A stretch of DNA of 64,000 nt from an uncultured Paracoccaceae bacterium (GCA_947496605.1 CANMDF010000004.1:270689-334688); one strand, 5' to 3'; numbered from the stretch's first letter, positions 11,701-21,499 are shown. The notes: generated by a model from the sequence alone, not told the origin. Program-made: numbers and translations.

Positions 11701-12427
11701 TCGCACGGTTCTTGCAATCAGTGGCGATGACAGAGTGCAGTTCTTGCAGGGACTGGTGACAAATGATGTGATCAAGGCCAATGATGATATCATTTACACT
11801 GCTCTGCTGACACCACGGGGCAAGTTTATTGCAGATTTCTTTGTGATTGGAGAGCCTGACCGCCTGCTCGTCGATGTTGCGGCGTCTCATGCACAAATGC
11901 TGGGTCAGCGGTTGATGATGTACAGGTTGCGCGCTGCGGTCACTATTGAGCAGACCGAACTTGTCGTTTCTCGCGGGACCGGGCAGCCGCCTGACGGTGC
12001 ATTCGCCGATCCACGCCATCCGGCGATGGGCTGGCGTGCCTATGGTGAAAAGGACCTCAGCGACACCACTGACTGGAATGCTTTGCGGGTTGCGAACCTG
12101 ATTCCAAAGACAGGTCTCGAATTGACCGAAGACACCTATGTGCTTGAAGCGGGTTTTGAGGCGCTGAATGGCGTAGACTTCAAAAAGGGATGTTTTGTTG
12201 GGCAAGAGATTGTCGCACGGATGAAACACAAGACGACGCTGAAGAAAGGGATCGCGCAGGTTTCTATTTTTGGCGATGCTGCGCCGGGTGATGCAATTAC
12301 GGCTGACGGCAAACCAGCAGGCACACTGCATTCGGTCGCAGGTGACAAAGGCCTTGCTTACCTTCGCTTCGACCGAGCAGAAGGCACTATGCAGGCGGGT
12401 CAAGCAACGCTCACACGCCTGAAATAA
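11693..12427 (+). CDS. ygfZ: YgfZ/GcvT-domain folate-binding Fe-S repair protein
   Basis: 244 aa. The signature KKGCFVGQEIVARMKHK (near residues 162-178) is the K-G-C-x-G-Q-E motif of YgfZ, a folate-dependent factor needed for maintaining certain 4Fe-4S enzymes such as MiaB. The N-terminal GDDRVQFLQGLVTNDV block is also typical. I start at the ATG at 11693, inside the end of the ABC exporter gene, because the protein begins there with the family's usual N-terminus. It runs convergently into efp with only 3 bp between the stops. Confidence 0.9.
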   Translation: MTDRTVLAISGDDRVQFLQGLVTNDVIKANDDIIYTALLTPRGKFIADFFVIGEPDRLLVDVAASHAQMLGQRLMMYRLRAAVTIEQTELVVSRGTGQPPDGAFADPRHPAMGWRAYGEKDLSDTTDWNALRVANLIPKTGLELTEDTYVLEAGFEALNGVDFKKGCFVGQEIVARMKHKTTLKKGIAQVSIFGDAAPGDAITADGKPAGTLHSVAGDKGLAYLRFDRAEGTMQAGQATLTRLK

Positions 12428-12430
12428 CTC

Positions 12431-12994
12431 TTAGGCGCGTTCTGCGTACTCGAATGTTTCGGTGTTCACCACGATATCTTCGTCTTGACCTACGAATGGC
12501 GGAATCATTACGCGCACGCCGTTGTCAAGCGTGGCTGGCTTGAAGCTATTTGCAGCCGTCTGACCTTTGACCACCGGCTCAGTCTCGACAACTTTGCAGA
12601 CAACCTTTTGTGGAAGACTGACGTTCAGCGCCTCTTCACCGTAGTATTCAATTTTCACAGTCATGCCGTCTTGCAGGAACGGGCGGCGGTCGCCCAGAAT
12701 ATCGGCAGGCAATGCGATCTGTTCATAGGTTTCGCTGTCCATGAATGTCAGCATGTCACCGTCTTCAAACAGGAACTGCTGGTCTTTTTGGTCCAATCGC
12801 ACACGCTCAACCTTGTCCGCTGACCGGAAGCGTTCATTCAGTTTGCGACCATCGCGCAGGTTCTTCAGCTCGACTTGTGCAAACGCGCCACCTTTGCCGG
12901 GTTTGACGTGATCAACTTTTACAGCCGCCCAAAGGCCGCCTTCGTGTTCAAGTGTGTTACCGGGACGAATTTCGTTACCATTGATTTTGGGCAT
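12431..12994 (-). CDS. efp: Elongation factor P
   Basis: Relieves ribosome stalling at consecutive prolines. 187 aa, three beta-barrel domains of the usual length. The tip loop KPGKGGAF places Lys34 at the position lysylated by EpmA in other bacteria; no epmA or epmB is in the window. The signature region near the C-terminus ([29 protein letters not shown]) is intact. The 224-bp divergent spacer to the next gene holds its promoter, which I cannot pinpoint. Confidence 0.96.
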   Translation of the reverse strand: MPKINGNEIRPGNTLEHEGGLWAAVKVDHVKPGKGGAFAQVELKNLRDGRKLNERFRSADKVERVRLDQKDQQFLFEDGDMLTFMDSETYEQIALPADILGDRRPFLQDGMTVKIEYYGEEALNVSLPQKVVCKVVETEPVVKGQTAANSFKPATLDNGVRVMIPPFVGQDEDIVVNTETFEYAERA

Positions 12995-13218
12995 GGGTTC
13001 TGACGCCTTAGATAGTTAACAAAGGTTGAATGGTTTCCGACGCAGCCTATATCTGCGTGGTGGGAAGCTGGCAAGTTCAACGGATCGGTCTCTTTTTTCG
13101 AAGCGCGAGCCATGCGCCTTATGCATGGCTGCCATTCCAAAAGAGAACCCCCGAATCGGTTTAGAACAGGCATAAAGGCCCCCACGCTAGAACTACAAGA
13201 GCAAAAAATAAGGGAAGC

Positions 13219-13545
13219 ATGATGAGAGATTTCGTCGACGGTACCGCCTTCAACAACGAACAAGGTAACCGTGCCCGCAAGCTTTTTGCAGCTGTGGTAT
13301 TAGCCGCACTCGATGATGCGATTGCAGACGACAAGAAATACGGCAATGGCCCAGAGCAGATCGCCCGTTGGGCACGTTCGCGCGATGGTCGTGAAGTTTT
13401 GTCATGCGCCGGTATCGACCCTAACGAGCGGGTTGTCGGTGGTTTGATGGAATTTGTCGGTAAGGGTGTCCGAACTTCGGTCGCACTGTCACGTGAAGAA
13501 AGCGAACGCCGCAACGCGGCTGAGCAGGAAGCACGCGCTGCATAA
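13219..13545 (+). CDS. DUF6280-like conserved alphaproteobacterial protein
   Basis: 108 aa, mostly helical, soluble, with no signal or membrane segment. It has the conserved opening RDFVDGTAFNNEQGNRARKLFAAVVLAALDDAIADD and GIDPNERVV. I recall this as a roseobacter-conserved family (DUF6280) with no known role. The tail is charged and Ala/Glu rich (EESERRNAAEQEARAA). GGGAAGC before tandem ATGs at 13219/13222 supports the start. A strong terminator follows, so it is a one-gene unit. Confidence 0.8.
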   Translation: MMRDFVDGTAFNNEQGNRARKLFAAVVLAALDDAIADDKKYGNGPEQIARWARSRDGREVLSCAGIDPNERVVGGLMEFVGKGVRTSVALSREESERRNAAEQEARAA

Positions 13546-13570
13546 GCAAAGCTTGAAGCACGATGCTAAA

Positions 13571-13599
13571 AAGCGCGGTCCTGGGGGGCCGCGTTTTTT
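13571..13599 (+). terminator. Rho-independent terminator after the DUF6280-like gene
   Basis: The stem CGCGGTCC / GGGCCGCG (one G-U pair) with loop TGGG is extended by AA/TT pairs and followed by TTTTTT. It lies in the 57-bp gap before the convergent membrane-protein gene. On the opposite strand the flanking A run would also give a T tract, so it may serve both genes. Confidence 0.9.
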
Positions 13600-13602
13600 G
13601 CT

Positions 13603-14181
13603 TTAGGGTCCTGCAAACATGATCGCAAACAGAATGAAGGGCGCAAATTCCATAGCACCCAGCGCTACGATCAGACCCCTCATCAGCAGCCTTTGAAAGC
13701 GTCGCCAAAGGATACCGCAACACAGCAGAGACAAGGCAACTTCAAGCGCACCAACGAGGTTACCATAGTGATCCGGGTCCCAGTAGCTGACTGGGCTTTG
13801 GAAAATCCAATTGCTCAGAGGCCAAAAATGCGCCCGCCCGTCATCATTATGGAACAGAAAATCCAAACCAAGATGCAATAGCGCGGCACCACAAAGCGCA
13901 ATGACAACAGGCGACCGCATCATCCCCCCAATTGCCAACGCGATGCCCCATAGGATAATAGAGTTATCGATCCTGAAAATGCTCTGCCAAGTATCCGAGA
14001 AATAAAGCTGCCCAAACACCACGTCAGGCGATGTGCCCAACACCAACAAATGCCAACCCGCCATCAAGTAAAGTGACAAGTCAGGGATCAACGCCCCCGC
14101 CAAGGCCGCCGCTGTTACAGCCGGACGTCCTGCTTTGCCGAATGCTGTTAGCCCAAAAATCAGATGCGCTGGCGTGTTCAT
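13603..14181 (-). CDS. Membrane-bound YdjM/DUF457-like metal-dependent hydrolase-like protein
   Basis: 192 aa with about four hydrophobic segments. The N-terminus [15 protein letters not shown] and PDLSLYL, followed by [21 protein letters not shown], resemble the His/Asp pattern of the YdjM/DUF457 family of predicted membrane metal-dependent hydrolases. I chose the ATG at 14181; an in-frame extension upstream would lie wholly antisense to the cobQ start region and is not needed. It is divergent from cobQ with only 52 bp between start codons. Proteins of this kind next to cobQ are sometimes mislabelled as cobalamin proteins; nothing in the sequence supports that role. Confidence 0.7.
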   Translation of the reverse strand: MNTPAHLIFGLTAFGKAGRPAVTAAALAGALIPDLSLYLMAGWHLLVLGTSPDVVFGQLYFSDTWQSIFRIDNSIILWGIALAIGGMMRSPVVIALCGAALLHLGLDFLFHNDDGRAHFWPLSNWIFQSPVSYWDPDHYGNLVGALEVALSLLCCGILWRRFQRLLMRGLIVALGAMEFAPFILFAIMFAGP

Positions 14182-14233
14182 GGTCTTTCCCCGCGCCCCT
14201 TGCGCCCCTATGAAGTTAGCAAAGGGGACGGCG

Positions 14234-15679
14234 ATGACCAGAGCAATCATGATCCAAGGTGCGGGCTCAAATGTTGGCAAATCCATGCTGGTGGCAGGGA
14301 TCGCGCGTGCTTGCGTCAAACGTGGCATGTCCGTGGCTCCATTCAAGCCTCAGAACATGTCCAACAATGCAGCTGTTACCGCTGACGGTGGTGAAATCGG
14401 CCGTGCGCAAGCCCTACAAGCACTGGCCTGTGGCTTAGCGCCGCTTGTCGATATGAACCCCGTCCTGCTGAAACCAGAGACTGAGACGGGGGCGCAAGTC
14501 ATTGTCCAAGGCAAGCGCTTTGCCACAATGAAAGCGCGGGATTACGGCAAGCAGAAAGCCAAGCTCTTGCCCCCGGTACTTGAGAGCTTTCGCAGGATCG
14601 GAGAAGGCCGCGATCTGGTGATCGTCGAAGGCGCTGGCAGCCCCGCAGAGGTAAACCTGCGCGCTGGCGACATTGCCAACATGGGGTTTGCCGCAGCAGC
14701 AAATGTTCCAGTCGTGCTGGTAGGCGATATTGATCGTGGCGGTGTGATTGCGCAATTGGTCGGCACACATGCTGTTTTGCCCGATGACGACGAAGCCCGC
14801 ATCAAGGGTTTTGCCATCAACAAATTCCGCGGTGATCCGACCCTCTTTGCAGAAGGCATGGATATCATCGCAGAACGCACTGCTTGGGCGCCATTGGGCA
14901 TCATCCCGTGGTTCGCTGATGCATGGAAGCTGCCTGCTGAAGACGTCATGGATATCGCAAGCCGGAAAGGTGGGGCGATCAAAATCGCGGTGCCCCGTCT
15001 GAATAGGATTGCAAACTTTGATGATCTTGATCCGCTCACTGCGACGCCTGATGTGAGCGTCGAAATCATTGAGGCCGGACGTCCCCTGCCCGGCGATGCT
15101 GATCTTGTGATCATTCCAGGGTCCAAATCGACCATAGCTGATCTTGCGCATTTTCGGGCGCAGGGATGGGACATTGATCTGCAAGCCCATGTGCGACGGG
15201 GTGGGCATGTGTTGGGGATTTGTGGCGGGTATCAGATGCTGGGCACTGAAATCATTGACGACGACGGCATTGAAGGGCCGCCCAGCCGCGTACCAGGATT
15301 GGGGCTTCTTGATGTGCAGACTGTCATGGCATCTGCCAAGCGGTTGGCCCTTTCAGAGGCAACATATATGCCGACAGGTGATGCTGTGAGCGGATATGAG
15401 ATCCATTTGGGGGTCACAGAGGGGCACGACTGCCAGCGAGCTTGGTTGTCCTTAAATGGCCGCGATGAAGGGGCCGCATCTGCCGATGGCAAAGTCATGG
15501 GGTGCTATTTGCACGGGCTCTTTAGCGCAGACGCGTTTCGCGCAGCATTTCTTGCGAAACTTGGCAAGCCGGTGACGGCCCACGACTATGCGCAAAGCGT
15601 CGAAGACACGCTTGATGCGCTGGCGGATCATTTAGAGACACACATGGATATAGATCAGCTTTTGACGCTGGCGGGCTAG
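14234..15679 (+). CDS. cobQ: Cobyric acid synthase
   Basis: Amidates side chains b, d, e and g of adenosylcobyrinate a,c-diamide using glutamine and ATP (cobalamin synthesis). 481 aa: an N-terminal ATP domain with P-loop GAGSNVGKS (residues about 8-16), [18 protein letters not shown], then a triad glutamine amidotransferase domain with Cys330 in [19 protein letters not shown] and the His of CYLHGLF. The start at 14234 has AAGGGGACG upstream and gives the normal [12 protein letters not shown] opening. It ends in CTAG, whose four bases also contain the stop of the convergent gene. No other cob genes are visible nearby. Confidence 0.95.
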   Translation: MTRAIMIQGAGSNVGKSMLVAGIARACVKRGMSVAPFKPQNMSNNAAVTADGGEIGRAQALQALACGLAPLVDMNPVLLKPETETGAQVIVQGKRFATMKARDYGKQKAKLLPPVLESFRRIGEGRDLVIVEGAGSPAEVNLRAGDIANMGFAAAANVPVVLVGDIDRGGVIAQLVGTHAVLPDDDEARIKGFAINKFRGDPTLFAEGMDIIAERTAWAPLGIIPWFADAWKLPAEDVMDIASRKGGAIKIAVPRLNRIANFDDLDPLTATPDVSVEIIEAGRPLPGDADLVIIPGSKSTIADLAHFRAQGWDIDLQAHVRRGGHVLGICGGYQMLGTEIIDDDGIEGPPSRVPGLGLLDVQTVMASAKRLALSEATYMPTGDAVSGYEIHLGVTEGHDCQRAWLSLNGRDEGAASADGKVMGCYLHGLFSADAFRAAFLAKLGKPVTAHDYAQSVEDTLDALADHLETHMDIDQLLTLAG

Positions 15680-16362
15680 TCTTGCCCCATCGCACGGCTG
15701 GTAAGAACACGGTTGATTTCACGACGTACCAATTTGCGTACATTGCGCGTGATACGTTCACCAAGTTCACCGCCCAGTTCGTCATGAACAATCTCGATCA
15801 CCAAACTGCGGAGCGCTGCATCATCAAGACCGTCCATAACCGAAGCGGTCAGCGCTTTCTTGTCGTCCACCGGCTCAGCAACAGCGGTATCTTGCCGACC
15901 TTCCAACTGTGGCTGAAGTACATCACGTAATTGCGCGGCTTTTGTCATTTCTGAGGAAGCTTCAGGGGTTTCTTGCGATTCGACCTGCGGCTTTTGGAAA
16001 GCGCTTGCGGCCCATGCCGCTTTGGCAAAGCTTTCACCCTCATCCGGCTCCCATTCATCAAACTGCGACGTGACCGCTGCCTCTAGTTCTGCAATGGTTG
16101 CCTCTAGCCCAGCCTTGTCAAAGCTCTGGACCGGTGGCAACGGCCTGAGGTGCGCAACAGATCGATGATCGCTTAGTCCAGTGTTTGTTGAGGTTTTCGC
16201 AATTTCATCCGCAGGCACGCGCTGTTCTGGCGTCAAAATCAAACGATCCATCAGAATGCGCGAACGGGTGCGCATTGGTTCTTTGTGCGAAACAAAGTCC
16301 CTTACTGATGAGACAAGTTCGTCGATGTCGTCGGTCTGCACCATCTTAGACATCCTGTTCAT
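15676..16362 (-). CDS. PopZ/DUF2497-like C-terminal domain protein
   Basis: 228 aa. An acidic, low-complexity middle (roughly residues 50-170) is followed by a conserved helical C-terminus [41 protein letters not shown]. That arrangement recalls PopZ/DUF2497, the alphaproteobacterial polar organising protein, which ends in a helix pair of the form RpLvkeWLdenLpeiveriVreEI. The match is only moderate, so this may be a related family of unknown role. ATGs at 16362 and 16353 are alternatives; AGG lies near each. It converges on cobQ with a 4-bp overlap. Confidence 0.5.
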   Translation of the reverse strand: MNRMSKMVQTDDIDELVSSVRDFVSHKEPMRTRSRILMDRLILTPEQRVPADEIAKTSTNTGLSDHRSVAHLRPLPPVQSFDKAGLEATIAELEAAVTSQFDEWEPDEGESFAKAAWAASAFQKPQVESQETPEASSEMTKAAQLRDVLQPQLEGRQDTAVAEPVDDKKALTASVMDGLDDAALRSLVIEIVHDELGGELGERITRNVRKLVRREINRVLTSRAMGQD

Positions 16363-16423
16363 CCTAGATTTGCACGTCTTGGCGACATTTTAGCGAACAG
16401 AAACGCACCTCACAACCGGCGGG

Positions 16424-17788
16424 TTATTCTTTCCCGATTGCCTGCAAAACCCGATCAAGCGCTGCACCTTGTTCGGACACGATCGAAGGCGCATCTTTGA
16501 CAAGGTTGTAATAAGCTGATGGGTCATACTGTTGGACAGGCAGGTTCAGGTGATCAGCGGTCAACAGACCCATCGCAGACAAGAGAGTATAAGACGCGAT
16601 TACTTCGTCAGCTTGCGCTGCGATACGGTTTGCTTGGGCGTCCAGAAGCTCTTGTTCGGCGTTCAAAACATCCAGGGTGGTCCGTGACCCCAGCGTCGCT
16701 TCTTCGCGAACACCTTCAAACGCAGTTCGTGCCGCACTGATCTGCTGATCAGAGGCTTGCCGGGATGCGCGAGCAACCTGCAAAGACGCGAACGCGTTGC
16801 CGACTTGTTGCTCAATCCCCAACGACGTCAGATGCAATGCGGAACGGGCTGCATCGCGGTTTGCCTGTACCTGCCGAAACTGGCTGAGGATAAGGCCACC
16901 TCGGTAGATCGGCCCCCCGACGTTTACACCGATTTGGGCGGAATTGTTGGAATCTTTGTCAGTACTTACGAAACCGTTCAAAGACACAGAAGGACGTGTT
17001 GCCGCTTCTGCCCGCATGATATTGATCTCGGCCGCTGTCACAGAATGCTGGGCTTCTAGAACGGCTGGGTGGTTGCGCACCGCGAACGCTTTGGCGTCGT
17101 TCAAGCTGCGCGATACAGGTGCCGGGCTGACAGAGCGTGGCCCCGACGGCGCACGGCCAATTGCAACTTTGTATTCCTCGACAGACCGCTCCTGATCGCC
17201 CTGTGCGGCGGCCAAAAGGCTGCGGGCGGCGGCAAGACGTGCTTCTGCAAGGGCCACATCAGTGCGGGTGACTTCACCAACCTCAAACCGATCTTGGGCA
17301 GCACGAAATTCTTGGGTGATCAGACGTACATTATTCTGGCGGAGCTGTACAAATTCGCCCGCACTGCGCAGGTTCATGTATGCTTGGACAGCACGTAAAA
17401 GCACATCTTGCTCAACACCGCGCAAGGCTTGGCGCGTTCCTAGAACCACCTCTTTCTGGGCATCAATACCGAGCTGGTTCACACCAAAATCGAATAGCAC
17501 CAAATCACCTGTGATCCGGGCGAGGGCAGAATTCGTCGCCGTTTCAATTGGCGTCTCAACCCAAGTTCTGTTTGCGCTTACCGACCAGTTGATGACCGGC
17601 AACGTGGCTGCAACGGATTGGGCGACGCCTTCGTCTGCGGCGCGTAGAAGGGCTCGGTTTTGATCCAGCAGACCAGAATTGTTGTAGGCGGCGGACAATG
17701 CGTTGGCCAAAGTGTCTGCCTTCGAGGCAGATGCACTCAAGACGGTCAATGCGATTGCAACTGCGGCCAATCCTCTACGTTTGATCAT
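16424..17788 (-). CDS. tolC: TolC-family outer-membrane efflux protein
   Basis: 454 aa, trimeric outer-membrane channel used by type I secretion and RND/MFS efflux pumps. A Sec signal peptide (residues 1-24, ending ASASKA) precedes DTLANALSAAYNNSGLLDQNRALLRA. Two structurally repeated halves follow, with long heptad-rich coiled coils (about 120-210 and 320-410) and the family's RFEVGEVTRTDVALAEARLAAARS and EATLGSRTTLDVLNAEQELLDAQ motifs. The PIMT-family gene lies 58 bp upstream on the same strand, a common alphaproteobacterial pairing. No pump genes adjoin it, so its partners are encoded elsewhere. Confidence 0.92.
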   Translation of the reverse strand: MIKRRGLAAVAIALTVLSASASKADTLANALSAAYNNSGLLDQNRALLRAADEGVAQSVAATLPVINWSVSANRTWVETPIETATNSALARITGDLVLFDFGVNQLGIDAQKEVVLGTRQALRGVEQDVLLRAVQAYMNLRSAGEFVQLRQNNVRLITQEFRAAQDRFEVGEVTRTDVALAEARLAAARSLLAAAQGDQERSVEEYKVAIGRAPSGPRSVSPAPVSRSLNDAKAFAVRNHPAVLEAQHSVTAAEINIMRAEAATRPSVSLNGFVSTDKDSNNSAQIGVNVGGPIYRGGLILSQFRQVQANRDAARSALHLTSLGIEQQVGNAFASLQVARASRQASDQQISAARTAFEGVREEATLGSRTTLDVLNAEQELLDAQANRIAAQADEVIASYTLLSAMGLLTADHLNLPVQQYDPSAYYNLVKDAPSIVSEQGAALDRVLQAIGKE

Positions 17789-17846
17789 GCGATACCCTTA
17801 CTTGGTTTGTATTTGGTACGCGAAACCCCGCGCAAACGATCACTCT

Positions 17847-18500
17847 TCACAGCGCGAAAGCTGTCTGTTTTTCAAAACCCGCCAAAACAGGCGCGCTGGC
17901 ATTGAACGAAAATCGCCAATTCATTGCGCCATCAATCTTATGTCCAATCCGGACGACACCTAATGTGCCTTCCGCAAATACGGCCGCAATCCGGCCGCCT
18001 TCACGCAATTGATCGATGATTGCGGATGGCACATCCTCAACACCACCTTGCAAAATGATGATGTCGTAAGGACCGGACTTGGCCGATCCTTCTGCCAACG
18101 CACCTTCCATCACAGCCGCGTTGTCCGCGCCATGCTTTGACAAAAGTGATTGGGCTTCCTGCGCACGCGTCTCATCGTCTTCGACAGCCACAACAAAATC
18201 GCTCATTCTTGCCAAAACGGCAGTGGAATATCCCAGCCCACAAGCCACATCAAGCACGACATGGCCGGGTTGGATATCGAGCGCATCAATCATCTTGGCT
18301 AATGTCCGCGGCTCTAACATCACGCGACCACCCCCAATATCGAGGTTTTCGCCTACATATGCGGCCTCGCGCATTGCATCAGGCACAAAGGATTCACGCG
18401 GTACTGAAAGCATCGCATCAATGATTGGAAACTTCGTCACATCAGATGGGCGCACCTGCGTGTCGACCATCATTGTACGGCGGGAGGTATAGTCAGTCAC
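17847..18500 (-). CDS. Protein-L-isoaspartate O-methyltransferase family protein
   Basis: 217 aa SAM-dependent methyltransferase. Motif I is VVLDVACGLGYSTAVLA (near residues 80-96), preceded by the PIMT-type VGENLDIGGGRVMLEPRTLAKMIDAL block. The usual substrate-loop sequence of true Pcm enzymes is altered (ENLDIGGGRVMLEP in place of the common I-G-x-G-Q-T-I-S-x-P), so repair of isoaspartate is uncertain and another substrate is possible. It precedes tolC by 58 bp and probably shares its transcript. Confidence 0.8.
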   Translation of the reverse strand: MTDYTSRRTMMVDTQVRPSDVTKFPIIDAMLSVPRESFVPDAMREAAYVGENLDIGGGRVMLEPRTLAKMIDALDIQPGHVVLDVACGLGYSTAVLARMSDFVVAVEDDETRAQEAQSLLSKHGADNAAVMEGALAEGSAKSGPYDIIILQGGVEDVPSAIIDQLREGGRIAAVFAEGTLGVVRIGHKIDGAMNWRFSFNASAPVLAGFEKQTAFAL

Positions 18501-18631
18501 GATCTAAACTCTTTCGTTCAGTATGTTTGTTTTCCTGATGCCATAGATGGCAGCGGTCAGCAACATTGAACATATAGGCAATCGATCTGATTTTAGTAAG
18601 TCCGATCGCATGTGATTGGCGGTTTTTAGGC

Positions 18632-20227
18632 CTATTCGCTGCGCCGGAAGACAGCATAGCGCCCACCTGCCCCGTTGATCACGCGGCTGTCAATCAACTC
18701 AAATCCGGTGAGGTCGATCCGCTCTAGGTGGCGTTGGCGACCGACGATCACAACAGGACCGGATTTTTCCAAGAGTGTTTTCAACGTATCAGCATCGTCA
18801 ATCTGCACCACATCTCGGTCTGCATAATATGAAAAGATGCCCGGATACGTGCGATATGCGACGGGCAAATGCCCTGCCTCTGCCAAACGTCCCAAATGCT
18901 CTGCGGGAATGCGTGTTGAGGTGGTTTCATTCATGCCCGGCAATAGCACTGCCGCAAGCAGCAAGCTCCACACCACCATCGCCGCCGATTGGACCAACAA
19001 AACGGTATGCCCTGCTTTGCGCAACCACAGCATAAAGCCACCCAGCACGAGTAAGAATGCACCGCAGATGAAAGCACCCGTCTGAAAAGCCGCCGCATCT
19101 TCGGAAAATGCATATCCTGCAAGCAGCAGCCCAAAGAACATGACCATGGCAGCAACGCCTGCCCACGCCCGAGGCAACGTGCGCGTGGCAAGCAAAGCGC
19201 CAATGAGCAATGACAACTGCACAAGAATGGGCAAGACATAGACGCCAACTTTGCCGTCCAAAGACGACAGCGCCATGAAATTGACGAACGCACCAATCGC
19301 CAGAATGCCAACTGCGTCAAGTTGCTTGCGGTGCGCCCAAATCGCCGCGGGCCACTTTAAAATCCGCCGCCAAGGCAGTGCGAACGCCAATCCCGTCCAC
19401 GGCAAGGCCAGTACGGGCAGCACGACAAAGTAGTAGGCGAAAGGTTCGCTATGATGAAAGGTGTCTGTCGCCCGCGCTACAACCTGTTGGCCAATGATCT
19501 GATCGCGAAAGAAATCCCACCCTTCGACCAAGATGATGCCAACGGCCCAACTGGCCATAACCGCAATAGACAACAAAAGCCCAAGCACAGTTGTGGCCCG
19601 CAAGATAGACTTGCCGCGCCCTGCCCAAATGGTCGCCGCCCAAACAGAAACTAATGGCAAAAGCAGCCCCAATGGCCCCTTTACCAACACAGAAAGCCCG
19701 GTCAGCGCAAAACCGATATAGGCATACTTGGCGGCCTCACCGTTGAAATAGTAGCGATGTAAATAAGCCTGTCCGCCGATCATCAACGCGACGAATAGCA
19801 AATCCATACGCACGTAGTGCAACAGGAAAACCATCCCAAAGAGACTAAGCTGAACCAACACACCTGTCGCGAAACCGGTTTTGTTCACCCCAACAGCAGA
19901 CGCCAACGCGCGCATCGCAAAAAGGAGGAAAATCGCTGAAACGGCAGACCCCAGCCACATCACATCAGGCATACCCACACCGGGTATCAGGTCAAGCAAC
20001 GCCAAAAGCAGAAAATAAACCGGCGGCTTGTCAGGATAGGCCTCACCGTTCAGGTTTAGAACAATCCAATGTCCGTCGCGCACGAGGTTTGAATACACCT
20101 CAGCATAGCGCACCTCATCCGAGAACCAAAGCCATCGGCTATCCAGCACCGGCAACGTCTGAGCCAAGATCAGTGCGATCCCAACCAGAATAGGAAAGCG
20201 GACAACGATATCCCAAAGGCGCTGCAT
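18632..20227 (-). CDS. ArnT-like glycosyltransferase, GT39/PMT family
   Basis: 531 aa integral inner-membrane enzyme with about 11-12 helices and a periplasmic C-terminal part. The first periplasmic loop has DEVRYAEVYSNLVRDGHW and the second segment has YPDKPPVYF, the acidic and D-K-P-P motifs of ArnT/PMT enzymes that use polyprenyl-phosphate sugars; LHYVRMD is the next conserved site. It is the last gene of a three-gene leftward operon with a GT2 polyprenyl-phosphate glycosyltransferase and a LABN-domain protein. I infer that the set makes a lipid-linked sugar, moves it to the periplasm and adds it to lipid A or another envelope glycan. The sugar is not determined. Confidence 0.82.
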   Translation of the reverse strand: MQRLWDIVVRFPILVGIALILAQTLPVLDSRWLWFSDEVRYAEVYSNLVRDGHWIVLNLNGEAYPDKPPVYFLLLALLDLIPGVGMPDVMWLGSAVSAIFLLFAMRALASAVGVNKTGFATGVLVQLSLFGMVFLLHYVRMDLLFVALMIGGQAYLHRYYFNGEAAKYAYIGFALTGLSVLVKGPLGLLLPLVSVWAATIWAGRGKSILRATTVLGLLLSIAVMASWAVGIILVEGWDFFRDQIIGQQVVARATDTFHHSEPFAYYFVVLPVLALPWTGLAFALPWRRILKWPAAIWAHRKQLDAVGILAIGAFVNFMALSSLDGKVGVYVLPILVQLSLLIGALLATRTLPRAWAGVAAMVMFFGLLLAGYAFSEDAAAFQTGAFICGAFLLVLGGFMLWLRKAGHTVLLVQSAAMVVWSLLLAAVLLPGMNETTSTRIPAEHLGRLAEAGHLPVAYRTYPGIFSYYADRDVVQIDDADTLKTLLEKSGPVVIVGRQRHLERIDLTGFELIDSRVINGAGGRYAVFRRSE

Positions 20228-20228
20228 T

Positions 20229-20519
20229 TTATTGCAAGCGCTCTCGGCGGATCAAAAATAGGTTCCGCGAATAAATCGCAAGGCCCATCGATTGGCCCAG
20301 GATAAAGACCGGGTCGCCCCGGTAAATGGCGTAGGACAGCAAGACCGCGCCACCAATGATCGAGAAATACCAAAATGCGACCGGAACGGTCGAACGCCCC
20401 GCACGTTCAGACGCGATCCACTGCACAAGAAACCGTGCAGTGAACGCCAACTGGCCGCCTAGGCCAACCATGACCCAAGTGAACTCTGCCCAACTATCGA
20501 CGTTCAAGAATTCAAACAT
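20229..20519 (-). CDS. Small LABN-domain membrane protein
   Basis: 96 aa, three membrane segments, with the pattern WVMVGLGGQLAFTARFLVQWIASERAGRSTVPVAFWYFSIIGGAVLLSYAIYRGDPVFILGQ. This is the lipid-A-disaccharide synthase N-terminal-like domain seen as a stand-alone protein beside ArnT-like enzymes. Its stop is one base from the GT39 start region and its start overlaps the GT2 gene by 8 bp, so the three are translationally coupled. By analogy with small membrane proteins in lipid A modification operons, it may help flip or present the lipid-linked sugar (inference). Confidence 0.85.
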   Translation of the reverse strand: MFEFLNVDSWAEFTWVMVGLGGQLAFTARFLVQWIASERAGRSTVPVAFWYFSIIGGAVLLSYAIYRGDPVFILGQSMGLAIYSRNLFLIRRERLQ

Positions 20520-21267
20520 GTGGCAGTTTTCCCGGGGTTTGCTGAAGGACTTCGGACATTTTATTCACGCGCTTACGACGACGGATCAACCAACTGACGC
20601 CAATCAGGTCAAATATACCAACAAATCCACGTTGCAGGTTATTATACTTTGATCGCCCGGCACTGCGTTCGCGATGTGTGACATCGACATGATCGATATC
20701 CCAGCCATCGCGGATCATCAAAGCTGGCAAATACCGGTGCATGTGGTTGAAAACCGGCAAGGCCAGAAAGGCATCTCGGCGAAATGCCTTAAGCCCGCAT
20801 CCGGTATCACGCGTTCCGTCTTTGAGCAGCGACGACCGCAGCTTGTTGGCAAATTTTGACGCCCAGCGCTTTGACAGAGTGTCTTGGCGGCCCACACGTT
20901 GCCCTGCGACAAGCCCAAGGTTATGTGCACCGTCAGCAAGCAGTGGCGCGATAATGTTGGGCAATTCCAAAGGTGGGTTCTGGCCATCACCATCAAGCAT
21001 CGCGATGATCGGCGATGTCGCATGCAAGACGCCACTGTGAATGGCAGCGCTTTGGCCACCAACATGTGCATGGCTGACGACAACCAACCGCTCTTCGGTC
21101 TTTTGCAGTTCTGACAAGACCGTTGCAGTGGCATCTGTCGATGCATCATTCACAAAAATCACTTGATGTAGCGGATAGGCGGACTGCGTCTCTAGGATTT
21201 CAGCAAGCAAGTCTGTGACATTGTCCGCTTCATTATGGACTGGGACGACAATTGAGACGTTCTGCAT
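20512..21267 (-). CDS. GT2 polyprenyl-phosphate glycosyltransferase (DPM1/ArnC-like)
   Basis: 251 aa. The GT-A fold is shown by SIVVPVHNEADNV at the N-terminus, VNDASTDAT, the metal-binding region MLDGDGQNPP and GLKAFRRDAF. The C-terminal region is basic (RRRKRVNK) and lacks the two membrane helices of ArnC, so it resembles soluble DPM1-like enzymes. It should transfer a nucleotide-activated sugar to a polyprenyl phosphate on the cytosolic face, feeding the ArnT-like enzyme two genes downstream. First gene of the operon; its promoter must lie in the 281-bp spacer upstream. Confidence 0.85.
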   Translation of the reverse strand: MQNVSIVVPVHNEADNVTDLLAEILETQSAYPLHQVIFVNDASTDATATVLSELQKTEERLVVVSHAHVGGQSAAIHSGVLHATSPIIAMLDGDGQNPPLELPNIIAPLLADGAHNLGLVAGQRVGRQDTLSKRWASKFANKLRSSLLKDGTRDTGCGLKAFRRDAFLALPVFNHMHRYLPALMIRDGWDIDHVDVTHRERSAGRSKYNNLQRGFVGIFDLIGVSWLIRRRKRVNKMSEVLQQTPGKLPHV

Positions 21268-21499
21268 CTTTTGCTCAAATTCTGCCTATGATGTCGTGCA
21301 GTGACCGGGCGCGACGACAATAACTTCGATGCGACCTGCAGGATACAAGTAACGCATGTTGTGGCCATCTGATGGACTGCCCCAACGCAATTTGCGCTAG
21401 CGAAGCCTGTAAAAGATGTCAATCTTGCGGTAAGCAATCATCCACCCTTCGTTGGGGTATCAGTTGCGCAATTGCCGCGTTGAAGAGGGTCTGGAAAGC

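Noticed and set aside
11531..12403. 290-codon minus-strand frame over ygfZ
   Set aside because: Antisense to a protein with the intact YgfZ signature; Cys/Arg-rich and without family features.
14182..14346. Upstream extension of the YdjM-like membrane protein
   Set aside because: It is antisense to the first codons of cobQ and adds a non-family N-terminus; ATG 14181 gives the expected MNTPAHLI opening.
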